A stretch of 64,000 nt of DNA from Bacteroidales bacterium (GTDB lineage: Bacteria > Bacteroidota > Bacteroidia > Bacteroidales > UBA932): contig JAQXHU010000032.1 in assembly GCA_029007435.1 (NCBI GenBank), forward strand, positions 1-64,000, given 5' to 3'. The notes under the pieces were generated by a model, which saw only the letters and a list, made by a program, of their open reading frames with translations, had not been told where the DNA came from and did no database searches. Below are positions 37,309 through 46,630 of the stretch, in pieces. Numbering within the stretch: the stretch's first letter is position 1; the number at the start of each line of letters is the position of its first letter. The translations under genes and the position numbers were made by a program.

Positions 37309-38736
37309 TTATTTGCCTGCGGGCACCAGCAGCTTCTCGATGTCAGAGACATACTGTTTGAATGACTTGTCAGTAGCCATCAGGTCCGAGACAGTCGAGC
37401 ATGCGTGCAGCACCGTCGCGTGGTCTTTCCCTCCAAGTTCCGAGCCAATCGTGGACAGAGAGCAGCCGAGAAGATTCCGGCTCATATACATCGCTATCTG
37501 CCGGGCCTGCACTATCTGGCGTTTGCGTGATTTGGACACCAACGCCTCCTTTGTGATATTGAAGTAATCGCATACAGTCTTCTGGACCTTGCTGATAGTC
37601 ACATCGTTCTTCTCCTCTCCGACGATTTCGCCAGTCACACTCGCAGCCAGGTCCACTGTCACTTCCTTGTGAATGAGCGTGGCGTGCGCAATGAGCGAGA
37701 TAAGAGCGCCCTCAAGTTCACGGAAATTGGACTTGATTCTGCCTGCCAGATATTCGAGCACTTCATCATTGATGGCCACTCCCTCCCTGAAACTTCTCGA
37801 CTTGAGCATCTCAAGCCTTGTCGCATAAGAAGGTTTCTCAAGTTTTACCGAAAGACCCCACTTCAGTCTGGAAAGGAGCCTCTCCTCAAAATTCCTCAAA
37901 TCCGCAGGCGAACGGTCCGAAGTGAAAATCAACTGTTTGCCGTTCTCGTGGAGATGGTTGAACACATTGAAAAACGCATTCTGGGAGCCTGGTCCGATAA
38001 GATCCTGGATATCATCCACGATAAGCACATCAATCTTCATATAGAACGCCAGGAAATCAGTCAGTTTGTTCTGGATGTTCACAGCGTCCATATACTGAGT
38101 TTTGAACTCGTTTCCAGTCACATATAGTACTACAAGGTCAGGGAACTTCTCTTTTATGGAAATACCGATGGCCTGGGCAAGATGGGTCTTGCCGAGACCC
38201 GGACCGCCGAAAAGGAAAAGAGGATTGAACGGCGTGTTTCCCGGCGCGAGCGAAATGCTCTCCCCCGCAGTGATGCCCATCACGTTGCATTTGCCCTTCA
38301 CAAGATTTCCGAAGCAATATACCGGATTAAGACGCGGATTGATCTGCACCCTTTTAAGTCCGGGATAAACAAACGGGCCCGGATTCGCACCCGCAGGGCA
38401 GGTGTTGACTGTTATGGTCTTGTTGACAGGAACTGCCGCATTGGCAGCCGGATAAGTCATCGGAGGCTGCACCTTGACAGGGCTTACCCTGTATACAAGC
38501 CTTGCCTCAGGTCCTATAACCCTTTTAAGAGTACTCTTGAGGACATTGAGATAAACGTCCTCTATATATTTTCTGTAAAAATCCGAAGGAACCTCAATGG
38601 TCAATGTCGAATTCTGGAAAGCAACAGGCACCAGCGGCTTGAACCACCGGTCGAACATCTGATGGCCTATGACATTTTCGATGACCTTCAGACACTCATC
38701 CCATATCTCTACATATTTCTCCTCTTGCTGATGCAT
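37309..38736 (-). CDS. dnaA: Chromosomal replication initiator protein DnaA
   Basis: FGGPGLGKTHLAQAIG, VLIVDDIQDLIG, RQIAMYMSRNLLGCSLSTIGSELGGKDHATVLHAC domain IV. Confidence 0.98.
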   Translation of the reverse strand: MHQQEEKYVEIWDECLKVIENVIGHQMFDRWFKPLVPVAFQNSTLTIEVPSDFYRKYIEDVYLNVLKSTLKRVIGPEARLVYRVSPVKVQPPMTYPAANAAVPVNKTITVNTCPAGANPGPFVYPGLKRVQINPRLNPVYCFGNLVKGKCNVMGITAGESISLAPGNTPFNPLFLFGGPGLGKTHLAQAIGISIKEKFPDLVVLYVTGNEFKTQYMDAVNIQNKLTDFLAFYMKIDVLIVDDIQDLIGPGSQNAFFNVFNHLHENGKQLIFTSDRSPADLRNFEERLLSRLKWGLSVKLEKPSYATRLEMLKSRSFREGVAINDEVLEYLAGRIKSNFRELEGALISLIAHATLIHKEVTVDLAASVTGEIVGEEKNDVTISKVQKTVCDYFNITKEALVSKSRKRQIVQARQIAMYMSRNLLGCSLSTIGSELGGKDHATVLHACSTVSDLMATDKSFKQYVSDIEKLLVPAGK

Positions 38737-39001
38737 ATTGGCTGGTAAAATTCTATAGTCAAAAAAAGCACCGGAATCAAGGACCGTCCTTTTCTTCCGA
38801 CGCTTTGCAAATATGGGTGAAAAATATTTTATAAAAAAATGAAATTACTATTGTTTATTAAAATTATTTTTACATTAAAATCGTTCGTGAAACTTCTAAA
38901 CGTTTATTTATTAATTCATTAACATTCAACTACTTAGAAACCATATATCGGCTTGAATGCATCACAACGATGTTTTTTATTTAGAATTAATATAAATATA
39001 T

Positions 39002-39046
39002 AAAAGCGCCCTTTGCTCTTGAAAAGTAACGGCTAAGGGCACTTTT
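39002..39046 (-). terminator. Terminator of the MCE/MlaD gene with an overlapping alternative hairpin
   Basis: Minus strand AAAAGTGCCCTT...AAGGGCGCTTTTAT, 12-bp stem with one G.U; its 5' arm overlaps TTGAAAAGT/ACTTTTCAA (39041-39049 / 39019-39027). Confidence 0.6.
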
Positions 39047-39062
39047 CAACACTATTTGACAG

Positions 39063-39974
39063 CTAAAAAATAGATGCTTTAATTCTTAGATATTTTTTAG
39101 GGTTTTCCTCAATGTTTTTAACAAGGCTGTCGATATCATCGACAAGACTCTTCAACGTATCATACATCTCATCCTCAGTGAACAGCTTGCCAAGCGAGCT
39201 GTCAGGTGAACTGAGATTCTGCAGAACCGAGCGAAGTGAAGCCAGCAGTCCCTCGATATCCGCTGCTGACAACTGCCCGGCAACTGAAGACAGGCCTGTC
39301 ATTGCTGTGTCAGCGCTGGCGCAAATTGAAACAAGACGGCCTGAAACCGCTTTGAGGTTGACCAGCAGCTCATCTATCTCAGGCGAGCGATCCGCAAGTC
39401 CTGAAGAAAGTTTCTCCACATTTGACAGGGCACGACCAGCATTGTCAATAATGGACCTCACAGTATTCTCATCGACACTTTCGAGTATCCGGTTCAGTTC
39501 GGCTTCCGTAACTTTCAGGCTGTCAAGGACAACAGTGAACTTCTCAATCAGCGGGCCTATCATACTTGTAAGAGAGCTCACCATATCAGGAGCATAAGAA
39601 GGCTCCAGTTCTGAGCCATCATATATCCGCTCTGGAGAAGTGCCAAGGTCAAGCCTTATTCCCTTTCCTCCCATCAGATCAACACTGTAAATCGTCATTT
39701 TGGTGTCAGCAGGTATGTTTAGCTTTTTTTTCACTGAGCAGATGACATCGAACATATCAGTAGATGGATTGTATTCCACGGATGTCACGGAGCCGGCCTT
39801 GTAACCTCTCATATATACCGGATTGGACGGCGTGAGTCCTTCCACATTTTTATAATGCGAAACGATTCGCACATCTCTGCTGAAAACGTCCGCACCCCTC
39901 AAGTAATTGACCACAAAAAAAGTGGAAGTCAGAACGGCCACAGCGAATATTCCTATTTTAGTTTCACGCTTCAT
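39063..39974 (-). CDS. MlaD/MCE-family protein
   Basis: KRETKIGIFAVAVLTSTFFVVNYLRGADVFSRDVRIVSHYKNVEGLTPSNPVYMRGYKAGSVTSV MCE domain; start set at MKRETKIG. Confidence 0.92.
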   Translation of the reverse strand: MKRETKIGIFAVAVLTSTFFVVNYLRGADVFSRDVRIVSHYKNVEGLTPSNPVYMRGYKAGSVTSVEYNPSTDMFDVICSVKKKLNIPADTKMTIYSVDLMGGKGIRLDLGTSPERIYDGSELEPSYAPDMVSSLTSMIGPLIEKFTVVLDSLKVTEAELNRILESVDENTVRSIIDNAGRALSNVEKLSSGLADRSPEIDELLVNLKAVSGRLVSICASADTAMTGLSSVAGQLSAADIEGLLASLRSVLQNLSSPDSSLGKLFTEDEMYDTLKSLVDDIDSLVKNIEENPKKYLRIKASIF

Positions 39975-40020
39975 AATTATTAGATGTAATGAATCTGTTT
40001 TCAATATCGGCCAAAGCGAA

Positions 40021-41130
40021 TCACCTCAAAGGTTTCACCTCACCGTCGGAAATCTCTACAAGAAAAGAGCCAGAAAAATGTTCACGCAACTTCGAAAACG
40101 ACGACCTGGCCTCATCGATGCTCTCAGAAACACATATTATATATTTGTTGAGGCTGCCCTTTTTCACAATAACTGGTTTGTAACCTTTGAAATAAGGGTC
40201 GTCATTTTTCATTGTCTTGCTGCTTGCCAGGACCTGTATTCCATATCCTGCAGGAGCCTTTACCTCATTGACAGTCTCAGACACTTTGGCGGAACGAGCT
40301 GGTTCTGGAACAGAGGCTGCAGAATTTCCTATACTCTCGTCATACCTCTTCTTGAATACCAGGAAAGCATTATATATCTCTTTGGCAATCGAGGCCCGGC
40401 CAGTTTCAGACCTGAGCACAGCCAAATCTTTGGAGTTGGACATAAAACCGACTTCGACAAGAGCCGACGGCATCGAAGTTTTCCATAGCACGAGGAAAGG
40501 GTCCTGCCATACTCCCCTGCTGTTGCGTATCACACCACCGTTCATAGCCTTCTCGATATCCTGGGCGAACAGCAGGCTCTGCTCAAGATGTGAATTCTGC
40601 ATCAGATTGAAAAATATGAAAGACTCAGGATCGGAAGGATCAAAACTCTGGTATGTAGTCGAATAGTCATCCTCAAGTTTTATCACGGAGTTCTCCCTGC
40701 GGCAGACATCCATATTGTAAGCGAACAAATCCCTGTCCTTCTTGGATGACTGGCCAAGAATATGGACAGAATATCCGTTGGCCGAAGGCGCGGACGGCAC
40801 ACTGTTCACGTGTATTGAAAGGAACAGGTCCGCATTTCCCCGGTTGGCGATATCGGCCCGGCCGGCAAGGGTGACAAATGTGTCAGTGCTCCTTGTCAAT
40901 ATGACCTTGACTTCCGGACAAGCATCCTTGATGAGGGCGGAAACACGTTTGGCGATGTCAAGATTGACCCGGCTCTCGAATGTTTTCTTGTCGGAACTTA
41001 TACATCCGGGATCTTTTCCTCCGTGTCCGGGGTCAATGCACACCGTCCGCAATCCAAGAGCACGGTCCTCCCCTGCGAATACATTATAAGGACAGACAGC
41101 AAACAAGGCCGCAGCCAAAAAGGAAAGCAT
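40021..41130 (-). CDS. N-acetylmuramoyl-L-alanine amidase with C-terminal SPOR-like region
   Basis: TVCIDPGHGGKDPGC, LSIHVNSVPSA, ALVEVGFMSNSKD; start assigned at MLSFLAAALFAVCPYNVFA. Confidence 0.9.
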   Translation of the reverse strand: MLSFLAAALFAVCPYNVFAGEDRALGLRTVCIDPGHGGKDPGCISSDKKTFESRVNLDIAKRVSALIKDACPEVKVILTRSTDTFVTLAGRADIANRGNADLFLSIHVNSVPSAPSANGYSVHILGQSSKKDRDLFAYNMDVCRRENSVIKLEDDYSTTYQSFDPSDPESFIFFNLMQNSHLEQSLLFAQDIEKAMNGGVIRNSRGVWQDPFLVLWKTSMPSALVEVGFMSNSKDLAVLRSETGRASIAKEIYNAFLVFKKRYDESIGNSAASVPEPARSAKVSETVNEVKAPAGYGIQVLASSKTMKNDDPYFKGYKPVIVKKGSLNKYIICVSESIDEARSSFSKLREHFSGSFLVEISDGEVKPLR

Positions 41131-41141
41131 CGAAATATGTT

Positions 41142-41173
41142 TTTGCGTATTTTTCAAAATGGTCTTATATTTG
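41142..41173 (+). promoter_or_regulatory. Bacteroidota-type promoter for the lptD-like gene
   Basis: TTTG (41142-41145), 20-nt spacer, TATATTTG (41166-41173). Confidence 0.55.
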
Positions 41174-41180
41174 TATTTTG

Positions 41181-41188
41181 CAAATTTA
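41181..41188 (-). promoter_or_regulatory. -7 element for the divergent amidase gene
   Basis: CAAATTTA on plus = TAAATTTG on minus; about 50 nt upstream of the amidase start; no clear -33. Confidence 0.4.
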
Positions 41189-41223
41189 GGAAAATTTGCG
41201 ATTAAACCTATAAATTCAGACAA

Positions 41224-44007
41224 TTGATACGCTCTGACTATATAAAAAGAATAGCTTCCGGCAGAGGTCTGCTTGCCGCGGTGCTGCTGACAATATCGGT
41301 GACAATATCCCTTCCGGTCATCTCGCAAGATGGCAGGAAGCAGAAGCGTCCTCCAAAGACAATGTTCAGTCAGGCAGTGGCTTACAACCGTGACAGCTTA
41401 CCTCCCCTTACAGACTCGATGAAGGCGGTCTTGGATTCTATGAGGGTGGCCGACTCGCTGTTCAAAATAGATTCGGCGGCATTGCAGAAAAAGAGTTCTC
41501 TCGACAGGCCGGCATTCTCCACGGGCAAGGATTCGACCATAGAGGTGTTCAGCGGCGGGCAGAAGAAAGTTTTCCTGTATGGCGACGTGACAGTAAAGTA
41601 CCGGGATATGGAGCTGACCGCCGACTATATGGAATACGATATGAACACCGGCACAGTGTTCGCCAGGGGCACACTCGACACTCTCACCGGCGAGGTCAAG
41701 GGCCAGCCGGTGATGAAACAGGGAGGCTCTTCATACTCGATGGAGGAGCTCCGCTACAATTTCAACACTAACAAAGCCAGGATCACCAATATGATTACCC
41801 AGCAGGACGAGGGACTCCTGCACGGCAAGAACATCAAGATGATGCCGGACAAGTCCATCAACATCACAAAGGGTCAATATACAGTCTGCGATCTTGAGCA
41901 CCCTCATTATTATCTGCATCTTACAGCGGCCAAGGTTATAACTAAACCTTCTCAAAAAACAGTGTTCGGCCCTGCATATCCGGTGATTGAAGATGTCCCG
42001 ATGCCGATAGCACTGCCTTTCGGATTCGTCCCGAAGAGGCCTGACAGGGCGACCGGTATGCTGATGCCGACTTTCGGGGAGGAGAATTCCAGAGGTTTCT
42101 ACCTCAAGGATATGGGAATGTATTTTGTGTTCGGGGACTATGTGGACCTGTCAGTCACAGGCGACATCTACACCCTCGGTTCCTGGGCACTGAACGTGAA
42201 CTCAAGATACAAAATCAATTACAAAGCCACGGGAAACTTCTCGCTGAATATTTCCAACGACCAGACAGGAGAGCGCGGAAGCACTGACTTCTTCCAGACC
42301 AGGAACTTCGGACTGAAATGGTCGCATTCGCAGGACTCCAAGGCACATCCGGGAACAACTTTCAGTGCGTCCGTAAGCTTCTCCAGCCCGTCAAACAGCA
42401 AGTACAACTCCCACTCCGTCAACGAGGCATTGCAGAACCAGACATCTTCATCCATCTCGTACTCGAAGAACTGGAACGGAAAGTTCAACCTTTCCATCAA
42501 CGCCCTTCACAACCAGAACTCCAGGGACAGTTCTTATGCGTTCACGCTGCCTAACCTGACATTTTCAGTGACGAGGTTTTACCCGTTCAAGCAGAAATAC
42601 CGTGTCGGAAAAGAGAAATTCTACGAGAAATTCTCGCTCGGCTACAGCACAACCCTCCAGAACAAGATTAATTTCAAAGCTTCAGAGTTTATGAAAGAGG
42701 GTTTCCTCGACAAGTTCCAGAACGGAATGACCCACAGCTTCCAGATAGGCCTGCCGAACTTCACGATAGCCAAATATCTTAATGTCACTCCGAGCATAAG
42801 CTACGGAATGAACTGGTATTTCCGGAAGACGGAGTATTATTTCAATCCTGAGACCAACAAGGTGGAATCCCGGGACGGAGGACAGTTCAGCGCATTCGGA
42901 ATCTCACAAACATATTCAGGAAGTGTGTCAATGAGCACGAGACTGTATGGTATGTTCAATTTCGGCAAGGCGCATAAAATCCAGGCAATCAGGCACGTGG
43001 TATCTCCGTCCATATCATTGTCCGTCAGCCCTGAGAAAGGCACTTATATGAACGGATGGAGGACATTGAATTACACCGACACCCTCGGTGTGGAGAAATC
43101 CTACGATTACAATATCTACAGCGGACAGCTATATTCCCCTCCAGGAAAAGGCAAGTCCGCAACTATGAGCATATCCATCGGCAACAATCTTGAAGCCAAG
43201 GTCCGTGACCTCAGGGACACGACCGGAGCCGGAGTCAAGAAAGTCAAACTGATTGACCAGCTTAATCTCAGCACCGGATACAATTTCCTTGCGGAGAAGT
43301 TCAAGATGAACAATATCGGCATCACGATGTCAACTTCCGTGTTCGGAAAACTCGGCATAAACGGCAATGCGAATTTCGACCCGTATGCAATTGACGAGAA
43401 AGGAACGAGGATCAACAAATTCAACTGCACCGTGAACGAATGGTGGAAAATCGCCAGACTCACCGCTGCAAGCGCCTCACTGTCTTATTCTATTTCAGGC
43501 AAGGGGGCGATGAACGGAAATGACGGCTCCAAGACCCAGAACAGCGGAGGAGGAGACGCTCCCCAGAACAGCGCCGATTATTACCGAAGAATATACTATC
43601 ATCCGCTCACAGGAGAATATATCCCGGGAGGATGGCTGTATTATACGAACCCGAATGTACCTTGGTCACTTAACATAAATTACTCATTTTCATACAGCAA
43701 GTCATATCAGTACACCAACGGCCAGCTGATCAAGAACAACCGTTACACCCAGACCGTAGGCCTGAACGGCAATATTAAGTTGACCCCGAAGATGTCAATC
43801 AATATGACCACCGGATTCGACCTTATGGCGATGAAAATGACTACGACACAATTCAGTGCGCAGTATGACCTGCACTGCTTCAACATAGCTGTTTCCTGGG
43901 TGCCGACCGGGACCTGGCAGTCCTGGAGTTTCAGGATAGCAGCAAATGCCGCCGCACTGGCTGACCTGCTGAAATTCAAGAAGAGCACAAGCTACTGGGA
44001 CAGGTAG
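41224..44007 (+). CDS. LptD/OstA-like LPS-assembly outer membrane protein (TTG start)
   Basis: 927 aa; OstA-like N-terminal domain (VFLYGDVTVKYRDMELTADYMEYDMNTGTVFARG), long C-terminal barrel. Confidence 0.87.
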   Translation: MIRSDYIKRIASGRGLLAAVLLTISVTISLPVISQDGRKQKRPPKTMFSQAVAYNRDSLPPLTDSMKAVLDSMRVADSLFKIDSAALQKKSSLDRPAFSTGKDSTIEVFSGGQKKVFLYGDVTVKYRDMELTADYMEYDMNTGTVFARGTLDTLTGEVKGQPVMKQGGSSYSMEELRYNFNTNKARITNMITQQDEGLLHGKNIKMMPDKSINITKGQYTVCDLEHPHYYLHLTAAKVITKPSQKTVFGPAYPVIEDVPMPIALPFGFVPKRPDRATGMLMPTFGEENSRGFYLKDMGMYFVFGDYVDLSVTGDIYTLGSWALNVNSRYKINYKATGNFSLNISNDQTGERGSTDFFQTRNFGLKWSHSQDSKAHPGTTFSASVSFSSPSNSKYNSHSVNEALQNQTSSSISYSKNWNGKFNLSINALHNQNSRDSSYAFTLPNLTFSVTRFYPFKQKYRVGKEKFYEKFSLGYSTTLQNKINFKASEFMKEGFLDKFQNGMTHSFQIGLPNFTIAKYLNVTPSISYGMNWYFRKTEYYFNPETNKVESRDGGQFSAFGISQTYSGSVSMSTRLYGMFNFGKAHKIQAIRHVVSPSISLSVSPEKGTYMNGWRTLNYTDTLGVEKSYDYNIYSGQLYSPPGKGKSATMSISIGNNLEAKVRDLRDTTGAGVKKVKLIDQLNLSTGYNFLAEKFKMNNIGITMSTSVFGKLGINGNANFDPYAIDEKGTRINKFNCTVNEWWKIARLTAASASLSYSISGKGAMNGNDGSKTQNSGGGDAPQNSADYYRRIYYHPLTGEYIPGGWLYYTNPNVPWSLNINYSFSYSKSYQYTNGQLIKNNRYTQTVGLNGNIKLTPKMSINMTTGFDLMAMKMTTTQFSAQYDLHCFNIAVSWVPTGTWQSWSFRIAANAAALADLLKFKKSTSYWDR

Positions 44008-44018
44008 AATCAATATTT

Positions 44019-44049
44019 TTTGCAATTAGAATATTTATTTTTATATTTG
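44019..44049 (+). promoter_or_regulatory. Bacteroidota-type promoter for rho with leader of about 110 nt
   Basis: TTTG (44019-44022), 19-nt spacer, TATATTTG (44042-44049). Confidence 0.6.
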
Positions 44050-44165
44050 CACGACTTTTAGGCAGAAGAATATATTCGGTATTCGAGCCCGGCCTTCGGT
44101 AAAGTCATTCATCAGATTAGTTATCACCTGTACACGTAATAGGTACATAATATTTATTTACATCT

Positions 44166-46097
44166 ATGCCTCATACTCTTGTCGAGTTGTCTTCGATGTC
44201 AGAAGAGCAGCTCAGATTGCTGGGAAAAGAACTTAAAATCAAGAAATACAAAGACTTGGATCTTTTGGATCTGAGCTATGCCATACTTGACGTTGAAGCC
44301 GAGATAGCATCGAAAATTCCAGATCAGGAACCACAGAAGAAAAGACGCGGCAGGCCGCGTAAAGAAGAGGGCGTCCAGGCGGGTGACGCAAAGCAGGAAA
44401 CAACAGGCAAAGACACCAAGCCTGCAGCGGCCAAAAAGCAGAAAAACGCTAAAAAAGAGGAGCCTGAAACCCAGGGCACAGCTGTCCAGCCAGTCGAAAA
44501 GGCTACAGTGCAGCCGGCAGCAAAGGCCAAAAAGCCTAAGACAAGCCACAAGAGCGAGAGCGTAAAGCAGGCAGCCGAAGATGCAACCGTCCAGAAAACG
44601 GAAGCCTCCGCAGTTGAAAACCAGCCTAAAAAAGGGCGCAAGTCAAAGGCCCAGCAGCCAGAAGGCAAAATAGGCGACAAGATTCAAGAAACAACTAAAG
44701 AGGTTGACAATCAGGCTGAAAAGAAGCCGGAAACATCTGTCCAGACAGTTGAAGCCAAGGCTCAGCAGGAGCAGAAGAAGGAGGAAGTCCAGTACACCGA
44801 CAGGCACAAGATTGTACTGCCGCCTCTTCCGCCGAAAATCAAGAAACAGAAAGGGGCGTACAACAACGGAAATCCTAATCAGGGACAACAGGACCAGCAG
44901 AATCAGAACAGACCTGCGCCTCAGCCGAAGCCTAAATATGAATTCGAGGGCACAGTGCAGGCTACAGGCGTGCTTGAGATTATGCCTGACGGCTACGGAT
45001 TCCTGCGATCATCCGACTACAACTATCTGAACTCTCCTGACGACATCTATGTTTCCCAGGGCCAGATAAAGAACAATGCCCTCAAGAACGGAGACACCAT
45101 TACAGGAGAGATAAGGCCGCCTAAAGAAGGGGACAAATATTTCCCATTGGTCAAGATAGATTTCATAAACGGCCGTTCACCTGAATATATTAGGGACAGG
45201 GTTCCGTTCGACTTCCTGACCCCCCTGTTCCCGGACGAGAAATTCAATCTTCTCGGACAGGGACACGAGCACGACCTGTCCTGCAGGATTGTGGATATGT
45301 TCACCCCTATCGGAAAAGGACAAAGAGGACTTATCGTGGCCCAGCCTAAGACTGGCAAAACAGTGCTGCTCAAGTCAATAGCAAACGCAATCGCAGACAA
45401 TCACCCGGAAGTTTACGAGATTGTCCTGCTGATTGACGAGCGTCCTGAGGAAGTGACCGATATGAGCAGGAGCGTAAAAGCTGAGGTTGTGGCCTCAACG
45501 TTTGACGAACCGGCTGAAAGACACGTGAAAGTAGCCAATATGGTGCTTGAGAAGGCCCGCAGACTTGTTGAGTGCGGACACGATGTTGTGATTCTTCTGG
45601 ACTCAATCACCAGACTTGCAAGAGCTTACAACACCGTACAGCCTGCGTCAGGAAAAGTTCTAACCGGAGGCGTGGATGCGAATGCTCTCCAGAAACCAAA
45701 ACGGTTCTTCGGCGCAGCGAGAAATATTGAAGGAGGAGGTTCTCTCACAATTCTCGCCACAGCGCTCACCGACACCGGTTCGAAAATGGACGATGTCATA
45801 TTCGAGGAATTCAAGGGAACCGGCAATATGGAGCTCCAGCTTGACAGGACGCTGGCGAACAGACGAATTTTCCCTGCTGTCAATGTTGTGCTGTCAAGCA
45901 CGAGACGCGACGATTTGCTCTATTCTCCAGACCAGGCGCAGAGAATCTGGATTCTCCGCAAGCTTCTTGCCGAGATGAATCCTACAGAGGCTATGAACTT
46001 TATGATCCAGCTGATGGACCAGTTCAAGACCAATGAGGACCTTCTTGACAATATGAACAAGGTTTCCCCGAAAGACGCCAAGAATTACGACTATTAG
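44166..46097 (+). CDS. rho: Transcription termination factor Rho with large disordered N-terminal insertion
   Basis: Rho_N helices, K/E/Q/A-rich low-complexity region with RRGRPRK, cold-shock-like domain ([30 protein letters not shown]), ATPase ([15 protein letters not shown]). Confidence 0.98.
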   Translation: MPHTLVELSSMSEEQLRLLGKELKIKKYKDLDLLDLSYAILDVEAEIASKIPDQEPQKKRRGRPRKEEGVQAGDAKQETTGKDTKPAAAKKQKNAKKEEPETQGTAVQPVEKATVQPAAKAKKPKTSHKSESVKQAAEDATVQKTEASAVENQPKKGRKSKAQQPEGKIGDKIQETTKEVDNQAEKKPETSVQTVEAKAQQEQKKEEVQYTDRHKIVLPPLPPKIKKQKGAYNNGNPNQGQQDQQNQNRPAPQPKPKYEFEGTVQATGVLEIMPDGYGFLRSSDYNYLNSPDDIYVSQGQIKNNALKNGDTITGEIRPPKEGDKYFPLVKIDFINGRSPEYIRDRVPFDFLTPLFPDEKFNLLGQGHEHDLSCRIVDMFTPIGKGQRGLIVAQPKTGKTVLLKSIANAIADNHPEVYEIVLLIDERPEEVTDMSRSVKAEVVASTFDEPAERHVKVANMVLEKARRLVECGHDVVILLDSITRLARAYNTVQPASGKVLTGGVDANALQKPKRFFGAARNIEGGGSLTILATALTDTGSKMDDVIFEEFKGTGNMELQLDRTLANRRIFPAVNVVLSSTRRDDLLYSPDQAQRIWILRKLLAEMNPTEAMNFMIQLMDQFKTNEDLLDNMNKVSPKDAKNYDY

Positions 46098-46158
46098 AAC
46101 ATCGCTTGGTTTTGAAGTTCTTTCTGTCTATATTTGTTATTAACATAATTATAACACT

Positions 46159-46623
46159 ATGGCAGAAAGAACTTTAGTTATTCTTAAACCCGGAGCCCTC
46201 CAGAGAGGACTTGTAGGCGAGGTCATTTCAAGATTCGAAAAAAGAGGACTTAAACTCGTAGCTCTTAAGATGGTGAGACTCACCGATGAAGTGCTCGACA
46301 TCCATTACGCCCATCTGAAAGACAGGCCGTTCTTCCCGTGGCTGAAAAACGGAATGAAAGCAGCACCGGTCATACTCTGCTGCTGGGAGGGATGCGAGGC
46401 CGTGAAAGTTGTCAGGGAAATGGCCGGCGCAACCAATGCGAGGAAAGCCGTTCCGGGAACAATCAGGGGAGATTACAGTATGAGCGCACAGGAGAACATC
46501 ATCCACACATCGGACTCGCCTGAAAACGCGGCAATTGAGCTTGACAGATTCTTCGTTCCTGAAGATTACTGTGAGTATCAGTCAGTTCTCGACCCGTTCA
46601 AATACTCTCCGGACGAAATCTGA
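46159..46623 (+). CDS. ndk: Nucleoside diphosphate kinase
   Basis: ERTLVILKPGALQRGLVGEVISRFEKRG, GTIRGDYSMSAQENIIHTSDS. Confidence 0.94.
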   Translation: MAERTLVILKPGALQRGLVGEVISRFEKRGLKLVALKMVRLTDEVLDIHYAHLKDRPFFPWLKNGMKAAPVILCCWEGCEAVKVVREMAGATNARKAVPGTIRGDYSMSAQENIIHTSDSPENAAIELDRFFVPEDYCEYQSVLDPFKYSPDEI

Positions 46624-46630
46624 AAACAAT

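Noticed and set aside
39008-39049. H-type pseudoknot (GCCCTT / TTGAAAAGT / AAGGGC / ACTTTTCAA interleaved)
   Set aside because: The arms are interleaved, but one connecting loop would be 0 nt across a 6-bp or longer stem, sterically implausible; treated as two competing hairpins instead
38737-39062. oriC next to dnaA
   Set aside because: The 326-bp region is AT-rich and non-coding, but I see no TTWTNCACA-type DnaA-box cluster; at most one near-match (TTTTCAACA about 39043). GC-skew and box scanning of the full genome would be needed
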